Positions 1-8,266 of a stretch of DNA of 64,000 nucleotides are shown here, one piece after another (position 1 is the stretch's first letter; each line of letters opens with the position of its first letter). The stretch is from assembly GCF_005747095.1 (NCBI RefSeq), contig NZ_SWLG01000014.1, forward strand, positions 37,291 to 101,290, in the 5' to 3' direction. The position numbers were made by a program, and so were the translations under genes. The notes beneath the pieces are model-generated. The model was not told the origin of the DNA and did not search any database. It saw nothing but the letters and a program-made list of their open reading frames with translations. This stretch comes from Exobacillus caeni. GTDB lineage: Bacteria > Bacillota > Bacilli > Bacillales > Guptibacillaceae.

Positions 1-255
1 TGCAGCCTCATTGATAAATTCGTGCAGCTCTTTTGTACGGAAGACCAGGTCCTCCTCATCAAACACACCTTCTGCTACACGGCGGAAGAAGCGGGGCATG
101 CCGTTTTCTACAATATTACCTCTTACACCGAGAGCAGAAGCATTCGGATCAATCATCTCTGCGACCGGAAGCAGGTCACGTTCATTGCCTCCAGTACCAT
201 GTAGCAGCAACAGCACTGGCGCTTCTTTATTTCCTTCTTTAAAAATATGTTCCAT
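1..255 (-). CDS. mhqD: Carboxylesterase/phospholipase family hydrolase, MhqD-like (partial)
   Basis: The gene reads leftward and is cut by the window edge, leaving the N-terminal 85 residues. It starts at an ATG at 253-255 with GGGGGAGGT eight bases upstream. The visible part has the alpha/beta-hydrolase oxyanion segment LLLLHGTGGNE near residues 16-26, followed by the cap-type region; the catalytic serine lies beyond the edge. It follows the mhqO-like gene by 21 bp on the same strand. In Bacillus subtilis mhqO and mhqD form an operon induced by quinones and diamide, so the esterase is probably the MhqD orthologue. The family call is good; the exact substrate is unknown. Confidence 0.8.
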   Translation of the reverse strand, partial: MEHIFKEGNKEAPVLLLLHGTGGNERDLLPVAEMIDPNASALGVRGNIVENGMPRFFRRVAEGVFDEEDLVFRTKELHEFINEAA

Positions 256-276
256 TCTTTTACCTCCCCCCTTCGC

Positions 277-1263
277 TTAATTGCTTGTTTTTAAAGGCTT
301 AAGCTTTGCTTCGATCTCTTCCCGCTGATCTTCAAAATACGGAGGCAAGGAAAGCCTTTCCCCTAAATGTTCAAAATCTTCATCGCCCTCAAAGCCCGGG
401 CCGTCTGTCGCCAGCTCGAAAAGAATGCCATTCGGTTCTCTGAAATAAAGGGAACGGAAGTAATAACGCTCCACAAATCCTGAATTAGGAATACGCAGTT
501 CTTTCATTAGCTGCGCCCATTTCCGAATTTCTTCTTCATCCTCTACTCTAAAAGCTACGTGGTGAACACCTCCACGGCCAAGCCTTTCCGGCGGGAGGTC
601 GCTTCTTTCTTCGAGATGGACCTCTGCTCCTGTACCGCCTTCCCCGGTTTCAAAAACCCGAATATCCTTTTGCCCTTGCACACTTGAAGGATACTTCCGA
701 GTTTCACGAAAGCCAAGGATTTCAGTGAGAACCTTTTCTGTTGGGTCAGCATTCGGCACAGTCAGGTGAACCGGTCCAAGGCCGTAAACAGCATTCTCTT
801 CCGGGACCGGGCTCTTTTTCCATGGCTTCCCGCCTTCTGCTCCCTCATTGTTTTCATCAGAAACAAGAATCATTCTCTGGCCTTCAAAATCCTCGAACGC
901 TAACGTTGCACGGCCGCTTTGACTGGATATTTCTTCATGTTGTACGTTTTCCTCCTCAAAACGCTTTTTCCAGTAGTTTAACGATTCATCATCTGGAACC
1001 CTCAGCGATGTTCCGGAAATGCTGTTGTTCCCCCTTTGGTTACGCCCGGCATTCGGAATTTCAAAGAACGTCAAGTCGGTACCCGGGTTGCCTCTTTCAT
1101 CTGCATAAAACAAATGATAGACCGAAGTATCATCCTGGTTGATCGATTTTTTTACAAGCCTCATCCCAAGTGTTTCTGTATAAAATTGAAAATTTCGTTT
1201 TGCATCTGCTGTCAGCGCTGATACGTGATGAATTCCTTTTAACGGCTTTAGATTACGTTCCAT
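277..1263 (-). CDS. mhqO: Ring-cleaving dioxygenase, glyoxalase/VOC superfamily, MhqO-like
   Basis: A 328-residue protein made of paired VOC modules: GIHHVSALTAD near residue 9 begins the first and VYGLGPVHLTV near 155 the second, with later GGVHHVAFRV and FELATDGPGF segments supplying further metal-ligand positions (His, Glu). This fits the MhqO/LinE-like ring-cleaving dioxygenase family that handles hydroquinones. The ATG at 1263 is chosen over an upstream ATG at 1329 because GGAAGGTG sits just before it and family members begin at this point. It heads a probable operon with the mhqD-like gene. An MhqR-like palindrome overlaps its promoter, so induction by quinone-type stress is inferred. 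Confidence 0.85.
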   Translation of the reverse strand: MERNLKPLKGIHHVSALTADAKRNFQFYTETLGMRLVKKSINQDDTSVYHLFYADERGNPGTDLTFFEIPNAGRNQRGNNSISGTSLRVPDDESLNYWKKRFEEENVQHEEISSQSGRATLAFEDFEGQRMILVSDENNEGAEGGKPWKKSPVPEENAVYGLGPVHLTVPNADPTEKVLTEILGFRETRKYPSSVQGQKDIRVFETGEGGTGAEVHLEERSDLPPERLGRGGVHHVAFRVEDEEEIRKWAQLMKELRIPNSGFVERYYFRSLYFREPNGILFELATDGPGFEGDEDFEHLGERLSLPPYFEDQREEIEAKLKPLKTSN

Positions 1264-1347
1264 TTTTCCACACCTTCCATAGCATGATAATTTTTTTATT
1301 TTTCCAAGTATCCCTCTGAAAGATTCCAACTTTTATTCCCTACTCAA

Positions 1348-1380
1348 ATCATATCCGATAAATATCTCGAATTCAAGATA
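1348..1380 (-). promoter_or_regulatory. mhqO promoter with MhqR-like operator
   Basis: On the minus strand TTGAAT (plus 1371-1376) and TATGAT (1348-1353) are separated by 17 bp, a good sigma-A promoter for the mhqO-like gene. The imperfect palindrome TATCTCGAATTCAAGATA at 1363-1380 covers the -35 box and, as I remember the B. subtilis MhqR box (tATCTcgaAtTCgAGATa), differs from it at one position. No mhqR gene lies in the window. Confidence 0.7.
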
Positions 1381-1474
1381 TATGACTTGAAGATATTATG
1401 ATTATATTTTACCCCGCTTAAAATGGGTTTCGTTTTAGCACCTTTTGGCCAATCTATAAAGCTCTTTCGTATTA

Positions 1475-1503
1475 TTGACGAAAGCCAGTTGCTTTTCTAT
1501 ACT
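1475..1503 (+). promoter_or_regulatory. Sigma-A promoter for the gene at 1538
   Basis: TTGACG (1475-1480) and TATACT (1498-1503) with a 17-bp spacer, 35 bp before the start codon of the DUF3900-like gene. Confidence 0.7.
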
Positions 1504-1537
1504 GAAAAAATGAACCGAAAGAGACAGGTGGTCAAAA

Positions 1538-2605
1538 ATGGAGTTTAACATAAATTATTTATCCTTTTATCTGATCCAGGTAGAAGGTACAGGGGAAGAT
1601 CAAAATAAGCAGTTTAAGCATTTTCAGACACTCAATCATGCAGACTATGAAAGCAGTCCGTTAAAGACATTCCTTGATGGGGAATTCGCAAAGATTACGA
1701 AAAGAAAAGTGGAACGCCATTCTAAGTCGGAAGGTGCCCCGACTAAAATCGGCCGTTTCATTGTGGAGCCCGGCCATGAACTGACGTCAAACCCGAACTA
1801 TAACCTGTTCCATAAGACCCGGTTCGCCGGCTCTCCAGATGAATTCAGAAGTGCTGCAGAACAGATCGTCAGGATGTATATGGATACAAGCGCCATCCGT
1901 GGCGGGGCTCTCCTTGTCGCAACCGCAAAGCTAACCAAATTCTTTGATGATCCGTTCTTATTTATCGTAAAGTGTGATTTCGAACCTAAGGTCGCTAGCA
2001 TTACTGACGAATCAACATTGATTCACAATGTAGAAATGGCGATCACAACGAAAAACATGAAGTCGATCCAATATCCGTATATGCCTGAAGAAGGCATGGT
2101 CGATAACGCGGAGATCAAGATTCACCAGGCTTCCCATGCCCGCTATTTCGAAGACTTCTTAAAGTTTATCGAATACGAGCAATCGATGCCTGAGATTGTA
2201 AAAACACAGACGATGGGGATGGTCCAGAGCCATATCCAGGAAACGTTTCCGGAAGAAAGCGAGGAGAAAAGAGAGTTTGAAGAGGCAATCGAAGAATGGG
2301 CGATCACGCCAAAACGAGAAATTCAGGAACGCCTATCAACTGAGCAGGTCGTCGAAGCAACCTCCCACATCGTTGAACAGTCCCCGGAGGTTGAGCTGAA
2401 ACTAAAGCTCGATCACATCTCGGTCAAATCGTTGCTTGCCGATTTCGGCGACACGGTGCATCTAGCAAAAGTAAACGGACGCTATGTTCTCCTTATCGAA
2501 GCTGAAACAGTCAACTTTGAAAAAGGATTTTCTCCGATCGAATTTTACAAACCGGATGACCTTCATCAAGTGATCGACAGGATAAGCAAAAAGGGACAGG
2601 CTTAA
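1538..2605 (+). CDS. Conserved Bacillus protein, DUF3900-like
   Basis: A soluble 355-residue protein with no signal peptide or membrane segment. It begins at an ATG preceded by AGGTGG at eight bases. The overall sequence, including the N-terminal FNINYLSFYLIQVEG segment and the region around ARYFEDFLKFIEYEQ, resembles the DUF3900 family found in Bacillus, whose function is not known to me. The middle resembles nucleoid-associated/NdpA-like folds only loosely. It is monocistronic, with its own promoter and a bidirectional terminator shared with the convergent mnmH. The family assignment is from memory and is moderate. Confidence 0.7.
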   Translation: MEFNINYLSFYLIQVEGTGEDQNKQFKHFQTLNHADYESSPLKTFLDGEFAKITKRKVERHSKSEGAPTKIGRFIVEPGHELTSNPNYNLFHKTRFAGSPDEFRSAAEQIVRMYMDTSAIRGGALLVATAKLTKFFDDPFLFIVKCDFEPKVASITDESTLIHNVEMAITTKNMKSIQYPYMPEEGMVDNAEIKIHQASHARYFEDFLKFIEYEQSMPEIVKTQTMGMVQSHIQETFPEESEEKREFEEAIEEWAITPKREIQERLSTEQVVEATSHIVEQSPEVELKLKLDHISVKSLLADFGDTVHLAKVNGRYVLLIEAETVNFEKGFSPIEFYKPDDLHQVIDRISKKGQA

Positions 2606-2608
2606 ATC

Positions 2609-2652
2609 AAGAAAGACAGTGAGCAACGGTAAGTTTGCTCACTGTCTTTCTT
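2609..2652. terminator. Bidirectional terminator between convergent genes
   Basis: A 16-bp perfect stem, GAAAGACAGTGAGCAA (2611-2626) against 2635-2650, flanked by A and T residues. It serves the plus-strand gene ending at 2605. It overlaps the last codons of mnmH, whose stop is at 2639-2641. Confidence 0.85.
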
Positions 2653-3724
2653 TTACATTACTAAAGACTGCCTGCTTTGACACTATATCATCGATGGTCT
2701 TTTTAATCACAAGTAAAACATCATCTTCCTGGTCCATCTGGATATCGATAACCTCGGAATGATACCTCTGTGCTGCATGATCATAACGTGGATCATAATA
2801 GTGAACGAGAAGGTCTTTTATAACCTTCCAATAATCGTCTTTTTCAAAGTTTTCGATAACGTCTGCCCGTACATCATCAGGCAGCTGTTTAAGAACTCTC
2901 TGGAGCCCTCCCCTCAACTCCTCAGCATGCTCTTCAGGTTTATAGATCTGGCAAATAAAATCTACCCTGCTTGTCAAAGCATCATGCATTCGAATCCTTG
3001 TACCTTCTTCTTTTCCTTTTAGTATCCATTTGGGAACAAACAAATTTCCTATTTTCTTGCTCTCTGACTCGATGATGTAGTACTCAGCGTCTTTCAACTC
3101 TTCAAGACGTTGATAAAGAAGGCTTTCAAATTCTTTCTGTGAGCGCTGCTTTAAACCAACGTGCCCGAACAAAGAACCGCGATGCCCGGCCATACCTTCC
3201 AGATCGATCACCGGATACCCTTCCAGCTGGAGGCGCTCAAGAAATTCTGTCTTTCTTGTACCAGTATGGCCTTCAAGAACGATAAAAGGCTTGTCCTGCT
3301 GCTTAAACCTTTCAAGCTCAACGACAACATGCTGGCGATACGCCCGTATTCCGCCCTCGAGCTGCTTACAGTCCAATCCCATCATCGTCATAACAGAGGC
3401 AATGCTCTTGCTTCTCATTCCGCCTCTTGCACAATAGATCAGTACAGGCTTTTGCTCTTGTTCCTGCAGCTCCCTCAATTTCTGATAGAAACCGGAAAGC
3501 TTAGGAGAAACCAGTTCTATACCGAGCTGTTTGGCATCATCCTGGCCAATCTGTTTATACATGGTCCCTACCCTGGCACGTTCTTCATTGGAAAAGATCG
3601 GCACATTTACCGCTTCCGGCAAATGGAATTCTTCATATTCTTTTGGAGAACGAACATCAATAATATGAAAGTCATGAGTACTTATATTTTCAACTTTTGC
3701 CACTTTAATAGATTGGATATCCAA
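2639..3724 (-). CDS. mnmH: tRNA 2-selenouridine/geranyl-2-thiouridine synthase MnmH (SelU, YbbB)
   Basis: A 361-residue protein with the two-domain plan of MnmH. It has an N-terminal rhodanese domain (IIDVRSPKEYEEFHLP near residue 21, catalytic Cys98 in IYCARGGMRS) and a C-terminal P-loop domain with EGHTGTRKTE near 151-160. MnmH geranylates 2-thiouridine at the wobble position of Lys, Glu and Gln tRNAs and exchanges it for selenium using selenophosphate. No selD is visible in the window, so whether the selenium branch operates cannot be judged. Length and motifs match the family. It is monocistronic and convergent with the DUF3900-like gene. Confidence 0.95.
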   Translation of the reverse strand: MDIQSIKVAKVENISTHDFHIIDVRSPKEYEEFHLPEAVNVPIFSNEERARVGTMYKQIGQDDAKQLGIELVSPKLSGFYQKLRELQEQEQKPVLIYCARGGMRSKSIASVMTMMGLDCKQLEGGIRAYRQHVVVELERFKQQDKPFIVLEGHTGTRKTEFLERLQLEGYPVIDLEGMAGHRGSLFGHVGLKQRSQKEFESLLYQRLEELKDAEYYIIESESKKIGNLFVPKWILKGKEEGTRIRMHDALTSRVDFICQIYKPEEHAEELRGGLQRVLKQLPDDVRADVIENFEKDDYWKVIKDLLVHYYDPRYDHAAQRYHSEVIDIQMDQEDDVLLVIKKTIDDIVSKQAVFSNVKERQ

Positions 3725-3793
3725 GTTGCTTCATCCTTTATATTTATAAAATAAACCCAATAAGAAATTCTGTTGATAACTACTATTTTAACA

Positions 3794-4210
3794 TTAAAAG
3801 CTTCCTTTAACTGGTTCTGATAACTTCTCATCCCCGGAGGCTTTTCTATTAGTTGTTTTTTCCTTTTTTACTCCCTGCCATACCAATACTGCACCTGCCA
3901 CAACAAGAACGGGTTCCAACCAGTTAGCCTCCGGTCCGTTTGTAATACGATGAAGCTGGAAAACCCAGTGAAAAACGACAATGTCAAAACTTAGAAAAAG
4001 TCCGGTAGCGACGGTAAAACCATGAAAAAAGGAAGCCGAAAATATCCTTTTAAAAAGCACCATTAAGATTAATAGCACACATATGCCAAACACCACCGCT
4101 CCGATTCGCTCCATCTGGGTCTCGGCCTTTAATCCGAACGCAAAAGCATCAATAACATGGAAAAAGAAGTCAGTTACAAAAAACGCGAACACAGCTCCAA
4201 GCAGCTTCAT
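3794..4210 (-). CDS. Small membrane protein, DUF2243-like
   Basis: A 138-residue protein with four hydrophobic segments (about residues 3-25, 36-55, 62-82 and 95-112) and a charged C-terminal tail rich in Lys and Glu. The stretch TGLFLSFDIVVFHWVFQLHR resembles the DUF2243 signature, in which a conserved His follows a glycine-rich helix. The start is set by AAGGAGGATGTA directly before the ATG. It stands alone between mnmH and a repeat element. The function is unknown. Confidence 0.75.
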   Translation of the reverse strand: MKLLGAVFAFFVTDFFFHVIDAFAFGLKAETQMERIGAVVFGICVLLILMVLFKRIFSASFFHGFTVATGLFLSFDIVVFHWVFQLHRITNGPEANWLEPVLVVAGAVLVWQGVKKEKTTNRKASGDEKLSEPVKGSF

Positions 4211-4248
4211 TACATCCTCCTTAAAAAGTCTTTTATAAGGTTTCTAAA

Positions 4249-4866
4249 AGATTGTTGGTTTTGCGCAAAAGAGATAAACTGCGACATAGCAAACTGCTGA
4301 CCGCTACGGAAATACACTACGCTTTCCGCGGGCTCGCGCTGAGCCTCCTCGATCGCAAAGATCGCCTGTCTGGTTACGGCTCACAGAGACTAGTGGATTT
4401 CCCTCACCTCCTTGCGATAAGGCAACATCGACTCTCTTTCGTTCGCCGTGTTTTCTTTATCTCCATACGAGTCAGTCTAATCCATACGTCCCTGGGCGTT
4501 CGCCTCCACCTTTCTACACTGCGGGGTCTCAACGTCTTCGCTGTCCCACAGGATAAGAAAGGCTACGGCAGCAAGACATCGCACGAAGAAAATATGATGT
4601 TCATTTTCGAGGAGTCTACGTGATTTCCTTCGCTAAGATTTGCTTTGTAGTTTTCATTCAAGGATTAACTATCAAACACTTCAGTTGATTGGAGCAGAGG
4701 GCAGTCGACTCCTGCGGGAAAAGCAACAGCTGAAGATCCCGCAGGAAGCGTTCTTTGCTGACGAGGAAGCTGAAGCGTTGCCCGCGGAAAGCGAACTGCC
4801 CGGAGTGGAAATCAATGCTGCAATTACGGCGCAGTTCATCTCAAATGTGAAGCTTATAAAGGAATA
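4249..4866. repeat. Long MITE-like intergenic element with inverted ends
   Basis: No convincing gene lies here. The left end carries GAGATAAACTGCGAC (4271-4285) and the right end GGCGCAGTTCATCTC (4828-4842), near-perfect inverted repeats. The outer flanks also match those of the short copy at 9626-9765 (TTTCTAAAAGATT on the left, AATGTG-AGCTTAT on the right). The interior contains GC-rich blocks such as CTTTCCGCGGGC, GAGCCTCCTCG, CTGCGGGGTCTCAAC and CTCCTGCGGGAAAAGC, in both orientations. Such blocks are common in Bacillaceae intergenic repeats. Short reading frames here have no ribosome sites or protein-like composition. Confidence 0.75.
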
Positions 4867-4942
4867 AGTATGCGAAAAGAGCCATATAAAAAGAACCACC
4901 CAATTTACTGGATGGTTTCGGTACTTTGAGAAATAACCCCCA

Positions 4943-5410
4943 CTAAGCCCTTCTAAAACCTTCTTCTTCAAGATACTCTGTTGCTTCACCGTATGTTGTA
5001 AATGTCCCGTCCAGGTTTAGTCCTGCATAAACGTTCCACAGGTCTTCTTCCTTAACTAACATTAGCGAATGGTTTTCAGCATTTACCCATCGCTCTTCGG
5101 TAAAGTCTGTTTCAACCGATTTTTCATCAGCATCTGATGCCATTGACTCAATTGCTAGCTCAATAATCCGATGCAGCCTTCTTTCTGAAAAATCGCGAAT
5201 ATTAACCATGCCTCTCTCATCGGTTTTGTAACTGCCGATCAATTCAGCGTATACAAACCCATTTCCATTCGGATGCAAATGGTAGACCACATTCTTCTTG
5301 TCTATCGCACTATCTTCGTAATGAAAATTAACTCGTCCAAGGGATACATCTTTCCGTTTCAATTCAGGAAACGATTCTATAACTGCAAGCTTTTCTTCAA
5401 ATGTAAGCAT
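4943..5410 (-). CDS. Conserved hypothetical protein, 155 residues
   Basis: A soluble acidic protein with no motif that I recognise. It begins MLTFEEKLAVIESFPELKRK and has an aromatic segment with YHLHPNGNGFVY near residues 42-53, then a helical part, then a C-terminal WNVYAGLNLDGTFTTYGEA stretch that looks like a beta-hairpin with a helix. Codon use resembles that of its neighbours and the ATG has a GGAGGAAT site upstream, so it is very probably expressed. It lies alone, divergent from the VOC gene at 5529. No function can be given. Confidence 0.75.
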   Translation of the reverse strand: MLTFEEKLAVIESFPELKRKDVSLGRVNFHYEDSAIDKKNVVYHLHPNGNGFVYAELIGSYKTDERGMVNIRDFSERRLHRIIELAIESMASDADEKSVETDFTEERWVNAENHSLMLVKEEDLWNVYAGLNLDGTFTTYGEATEYLEEEGFRRA

Positions 5411-5528
5411 AATTCCTCCAGTATTTAATCATGTTTTTCAATTCATTATACCACTTGCTGTAAAGACAACCAAACAGGGAAAGTTTATACTGTATGTATA
5501 GAGTCATTTAAGAGGAAGGTGAGCAAAA

Positions 5529-5945
5529 ATGAACAAATCGCTGGATCATATTGGGGTCGCAGTCCGTGATTTAGAAGAAAGCATCTCTTTTTATACTGAT
5601 ATATTAGGCGCTGATCTTATTGACCGCTATAGGAGTGAGGCTAAAGGAGTCGAAAGTGAAATTGCGGTCATGGAAGTGAACGGGAATAGAACCGAGTTAC
5701 TCTCTCCTACTAACAATACGACTTCTCCCATCGCCCGCTTTATCAAGCAAAAGGGAAAGGGTGTCCATCATATCGCTTACCGGGTCAGAGATCTTGATAA
5801 AGCTTTACAAGAATTGGAATTAAAGGGAATAAGAGTAATGAAAGAGACTCTTCGTGTGAACAAGCATGGGAGAAGGTTAATCTATTTGAACCCTGCAGAC
5901 ACAGGAGGCGCAATCATCGAGTATTGTGACTATCCCAATCAATAA
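5529..5945 (+). CDS. VOC-family protein, methylmalonyl-CoA epimerase-like
   Basis: A 138-residue two-module VOC protein. LDHIGVAVRDLEESISFYTDILG at the N-terminus gives metal ligand His7; TELLSP near residue 55, GVHHIAYRV with His80/81, and IIEYCD with Glu131 supply the others, matching the epimerase metal-site pattern. Methylmalonyl-CoA epimerase interconverts the (2R) and (2S) forms. No mutase or propionyl-CoA carboxylase gene lies nearby, so a different glyoxalase-type role remains possible. An AAGAGGAAGGTGAGC site precedes the ATG. The esterase gene follows 38 bp downstream on the same strand, probably co-transcribed. Confidence 0.85.
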   Translation: MNKSLDHIGVAVRDLEESISFYTDILGADLIDRYRSEAKGVESEIAVMEVNGNRTELLSPTNNTTSPIARFIKQKGKGVHHIAYRVRDLDKALQELELKGIRVMKETLRVNKHGRRLIYLNPADTGGAIIEYCDYPNQ

Positions 5946-5983
5946 CGTTAATAAACAATATCTTCATATAAGAGGTGAAAACG

Positions 5984-6787
5984 ATGGAAAAGATTTTTTA
6001 TGGGGAAAATGAAAACCAATTTGGGGAACTTCGTCTCCCTGAGGGAAAAGGGCCTCATCCCGTCGCGGTCGTTATTCATGGAGGGTTTTGGAAGGCTCAC
6101 TTTGGGCTTGATCTGATGACAGATATGGCCGAAGACTTAACTGCAAATGGATTTGCCACATGGAATATCGAATATCGGCGGGTTGGACAAGAAGGCGGAG
6201 CATGGCCCGGTACGTTAACGGATGTGGCACTTGCCACCGATTATGTTTCTACTCTGGCAGACACCTATCCGCTTGATCTTACCAGAGTGATCACGATCGG
6301 ACACTCTGCCGGTGGCCATCTTGCGTTATGGCTTGCAGGACGCCACCGTATACCAGATAAGAGTGAATTACATATTACCAATAATCCTCTTCCTATTTCG
6401 GCTGTTGTTAGTTTAGCAGGTGTCAGCGATCTCGATATGATGTATGGTGTACACCACTTCAGAGATAAATTGTTTTCCCTGGATCCAAATAATCCGACAG
6501 CTGAATTGTTAAAGGGGAGCCCCGAAGAACATCCAGAACGTTATAAGGAGGCTTCCCCTATCGAATTGCTGCCTTTAGGAGTACAGCAGGTTCTCGTCCA
6601 CGGTGCCCTTGATATCAATGTCCCGATAGGTATAAGCGACCACTATCACCGCGAGGCGCAAGAAGCCGGCGACTTTGTGAAATTAGTTGAGTTGCCAGAT
6701 GCTGAGCATTTTATGATTATCGATACTTCTACTGAAGCATGGGCAGCTGTTCGGGAAGAAATGCTTTTATTAATCAACAAAGGCTAG
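5984..6787 (+). CDS. Alpha/beta hydrolase, esterase/kynurenine-formamidase-like
   Basis: A 267-residue hydrolase. It has the oxyanion motif HGGFW near residues 32-36, the nucleophile elbow GHSAGGH (Ser108), a likely acid Asp210 in HGALD, and His242 in DAEHF. HGGFW plus GHSAGGH is typical of the hormone-sensitive-lipase and arylformamidase-like families. The ATG at 5984 is preferred over a GTG at 5975 because the AGAGGTG ribosome site overlaps that GTG. It shares a transcript with the VOC gene and ends at a strong terminator. The substrate is unknown. Confidence 0.85.
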   Translation: MEKIFYGENENQFGELRLPEGKGPHPVAVVIHGGFWKAHFGLDLMTDMAEDLTANGFATWNIEYRRVGQEGGAWPGTLTDVALATDYVSTLADTYPLDLTRVITIGHSAGGHLALWLAGRHRIPDKSELHITNNPLPISAVVSLAGVSDLDMMYGVHHFRDKLFSLDPNNPTAELLKGSPEEHPERYKEASPIELLPLGVQQVLVHGALDINVPIGISDHYHREAQEAGDFVKLVELPDAEHFMIIDTSTEAWAAVREEMLLLINKG

Positions 6788-6795
6788 TCGTCTAT

Positions 6796-6830
6796 AAAAA
6801 AGTTCCAGTATCATTGTCTGGAACTTTTTT
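6796..6830. terminator. Intrinsic terminator
   Basis: Stem AAAAAAGTTCCAG (6796-6808) against CTGGAACTTTTTT (6818-6830) with a 9-base loop. It serves the esterase gene and, with tracts on both sides, probably also the convergent ABC operon. Confidence 0.9.
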
Positions 6831-6839
6831 CAATATTTG

Positions 6840-7529
6840 TTATTCATCTATAAAAATAACACCGCCAGTAACTTCAACACCCACTGGTATCTGCATATAT
6901 AGGAAGTCCTGATCCATCATAGCGCTCATGCGCGATTCTGACTTTTTCCCATCGGAAAATTGCTTTACAGTAAACTCCTTTGAAAAGTTAGCAACCTTAA
7001 CATTAACCTTCTCTCTTTTTCGTATATGGATGGTGTTTTCCCCAAACTCCAGTTCAGGAGCTTTTACTTTGCTGCTGACATCCACGTTCCCTACGATTCT
7101 TTTCATGCCATAATAATCAATCTTTATTTTTTTATCGGTACCCGCCCTTTCAGCTAACACGGTAACTGCTGAATGCTGGGGTTCAGGCGCAGTGAGAACG
7201 AGCCGGTCATCTTTCAACTCAAACTCCCACTGTTGCGTAATATACTTATCATCGACCTGGTCGATCTTTCCATTAAGAGCAAGCCGGTACAGCTCCTCCT
7301 GATTTTTCTCTTCTTGCATTATTTCTTCATCACTGTATGTTTTGGCGTGTGTAAACGTATCCTCAGGCAGCATGAAGTATATCAATACCGAACCGATCAA
7401 AATAATCGCATATCCTCCAAATATCCACTTCAAAGGCTTTTTAATATGATACTTTCCCATGAACGCATTAAAAATATAAATTCCAGCAATAACTGAGATA
7501 AAAGCAAGTAGGAGGCTAATAATAATCAT
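6840..7529 (-). CDS. Membrane-anchored protein of the GntR-regulated ABC operon
   Basis: A 229-residue protein with two hydrophobic segments at the N-terminus (about residues 2-23 and 35-54), then a roughly 170-residue hydrophilic, beta-rich domain with many Lys/Glu. No known domain is recognised. Its start overlaps the stop of the upstream permease by four bases (ATGA), so it is translationally coupled to the exporter. A partner or sensor role outside the membrane for the exporter is an inference from position and topology only. Confidence 0.75.
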   Translation of the reverse strand: MIIISLLLAFISVIAGIYIFNAFMGKYHIKKPLKWIFGGYAIILIGSVLIYFMLPEDTFTHAKTYSDEEIMQEEKNQEELYRLALNGKIDQVDDKYITQQWEFELKDDRLVLTAPEPQHSAVTVLAERAGTDKKIKIDYYGMKRIVGNVDVSSKVKAPELEFGENTIHIRKREKVNVKVANFSKEFTVKQFSDGKKSESRMSAMMDQDFLYMQIPVGVEVTGGVIFIDE

Positions 7530-8266
7530 TGCTTCACCTCCATTCGTCCCGAAACCAGAAGAGACGCTCCAAAAAGAACCACAGCTGTAATAATCGTTTT
7601 TAAAGCGAATACCAAAAATGAGTTTTCATTGCCAAAAAAGCCAATGATGTTTTGAATCAACTCAGGATGACCCGTCGAAAGGATCAGTGTGCTTAACAAC
7701 AAGACAGGAAGTAACACAATTAAAGATTTGTGAATCTGCGTAAACATCCCGACGAGGTAGCCGAGAGCAGAAAAGAGAATGATGTAAAGGATAGTCCCAA
7801 TCATTCCAGTACTGTATTCGGGAAAAGAAACAGAAGCCTGAACAAATGCGTCAGTATTTACAAAACTTATGACCAATACTTTAAGTAAAAAGCTTGATAG
7901 CATAGCAGTAATACCTGCTAGAATACATGAAACTATAAGAAAATAAATATTTGATACATTACTGCTCACCCTGTTCGTCACAAAAGAAAAGTCATCGAAC
8001 CGATATGCCCTGGTTGTAAGAAGGACCGCGGTGATGAAGCCCCATAACATTGTTAATACAATAACAATGTTTCCCGAATAATAGTTAGCTTCATATGAAA
8101 AATTTTCAGTTTCGCCCCCGCTCATTCCAATCCCTCCAAGCGAGAACAGTATTGCCAGTACCTGTACTGCAATTAGAGAAGTGAAAACACCCCTGTATGC
8201 TTTCAGCTTAAATTGCAGCTGCTTTTTCACTACATCTTGCATTCTAGCTTCTGCTAAATACATCAT
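7526..8266 (-). CDS. ABC transporter permease
   Basis: A 246-residue integral membrane protein with about six hydrophobic helices (near residues 27-45, 66-86, 105-128, 150-178, 185-201 and 220-240). It has the plan of ABC-2-type exporter permeases encoded in YtrA-type operons. A GGGGGG site precedes two adjacent ATG codons, so the start could be 8263 instead. It overlaps the ATPase gene by 23 bp upstream and the membrane-anchored gene by 4 bp downstream. The substrate is unknown; antibiotics, peptides or envelope components are typical for this operon class. Confidence 0.8.
   Translation of the reverse strand: MMYLAEARMQDVVKKQLQFKLKAYRGVFTSLIAVQVLAILFSLGGIGMSGGETENFSYEANYYSGNIVIVLTMLWGFITAVLLTTRAYRFDDFSFVTNRVSSNVSNIYFLIVSCILAGITAMLSSFLLKVLVISFVNTDAFVQASVSFPEYSTGMIGTILYIILFSALGYLVGMFTQIHKSLIVLLPVLLLSTLILSTGHPELIQNIIGFFGNENSFLVFALKTIITAVVLFGASLLVSGRMEVKQ

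Noticed and set aside
1264..1329. N-terminal extension of the mhqO-like protein
   Set aside because: The ribosome site lies just before the ATG at 1263 and the extension has no similarity to the family start.
4252..4867. Two short plus-strand genes in the repeat element
   Set aside because: Compositions are those of GC-rich intergenic repeats, starts lack ribosome sites and the sequence matches non-coding copies elsewhere in the window.
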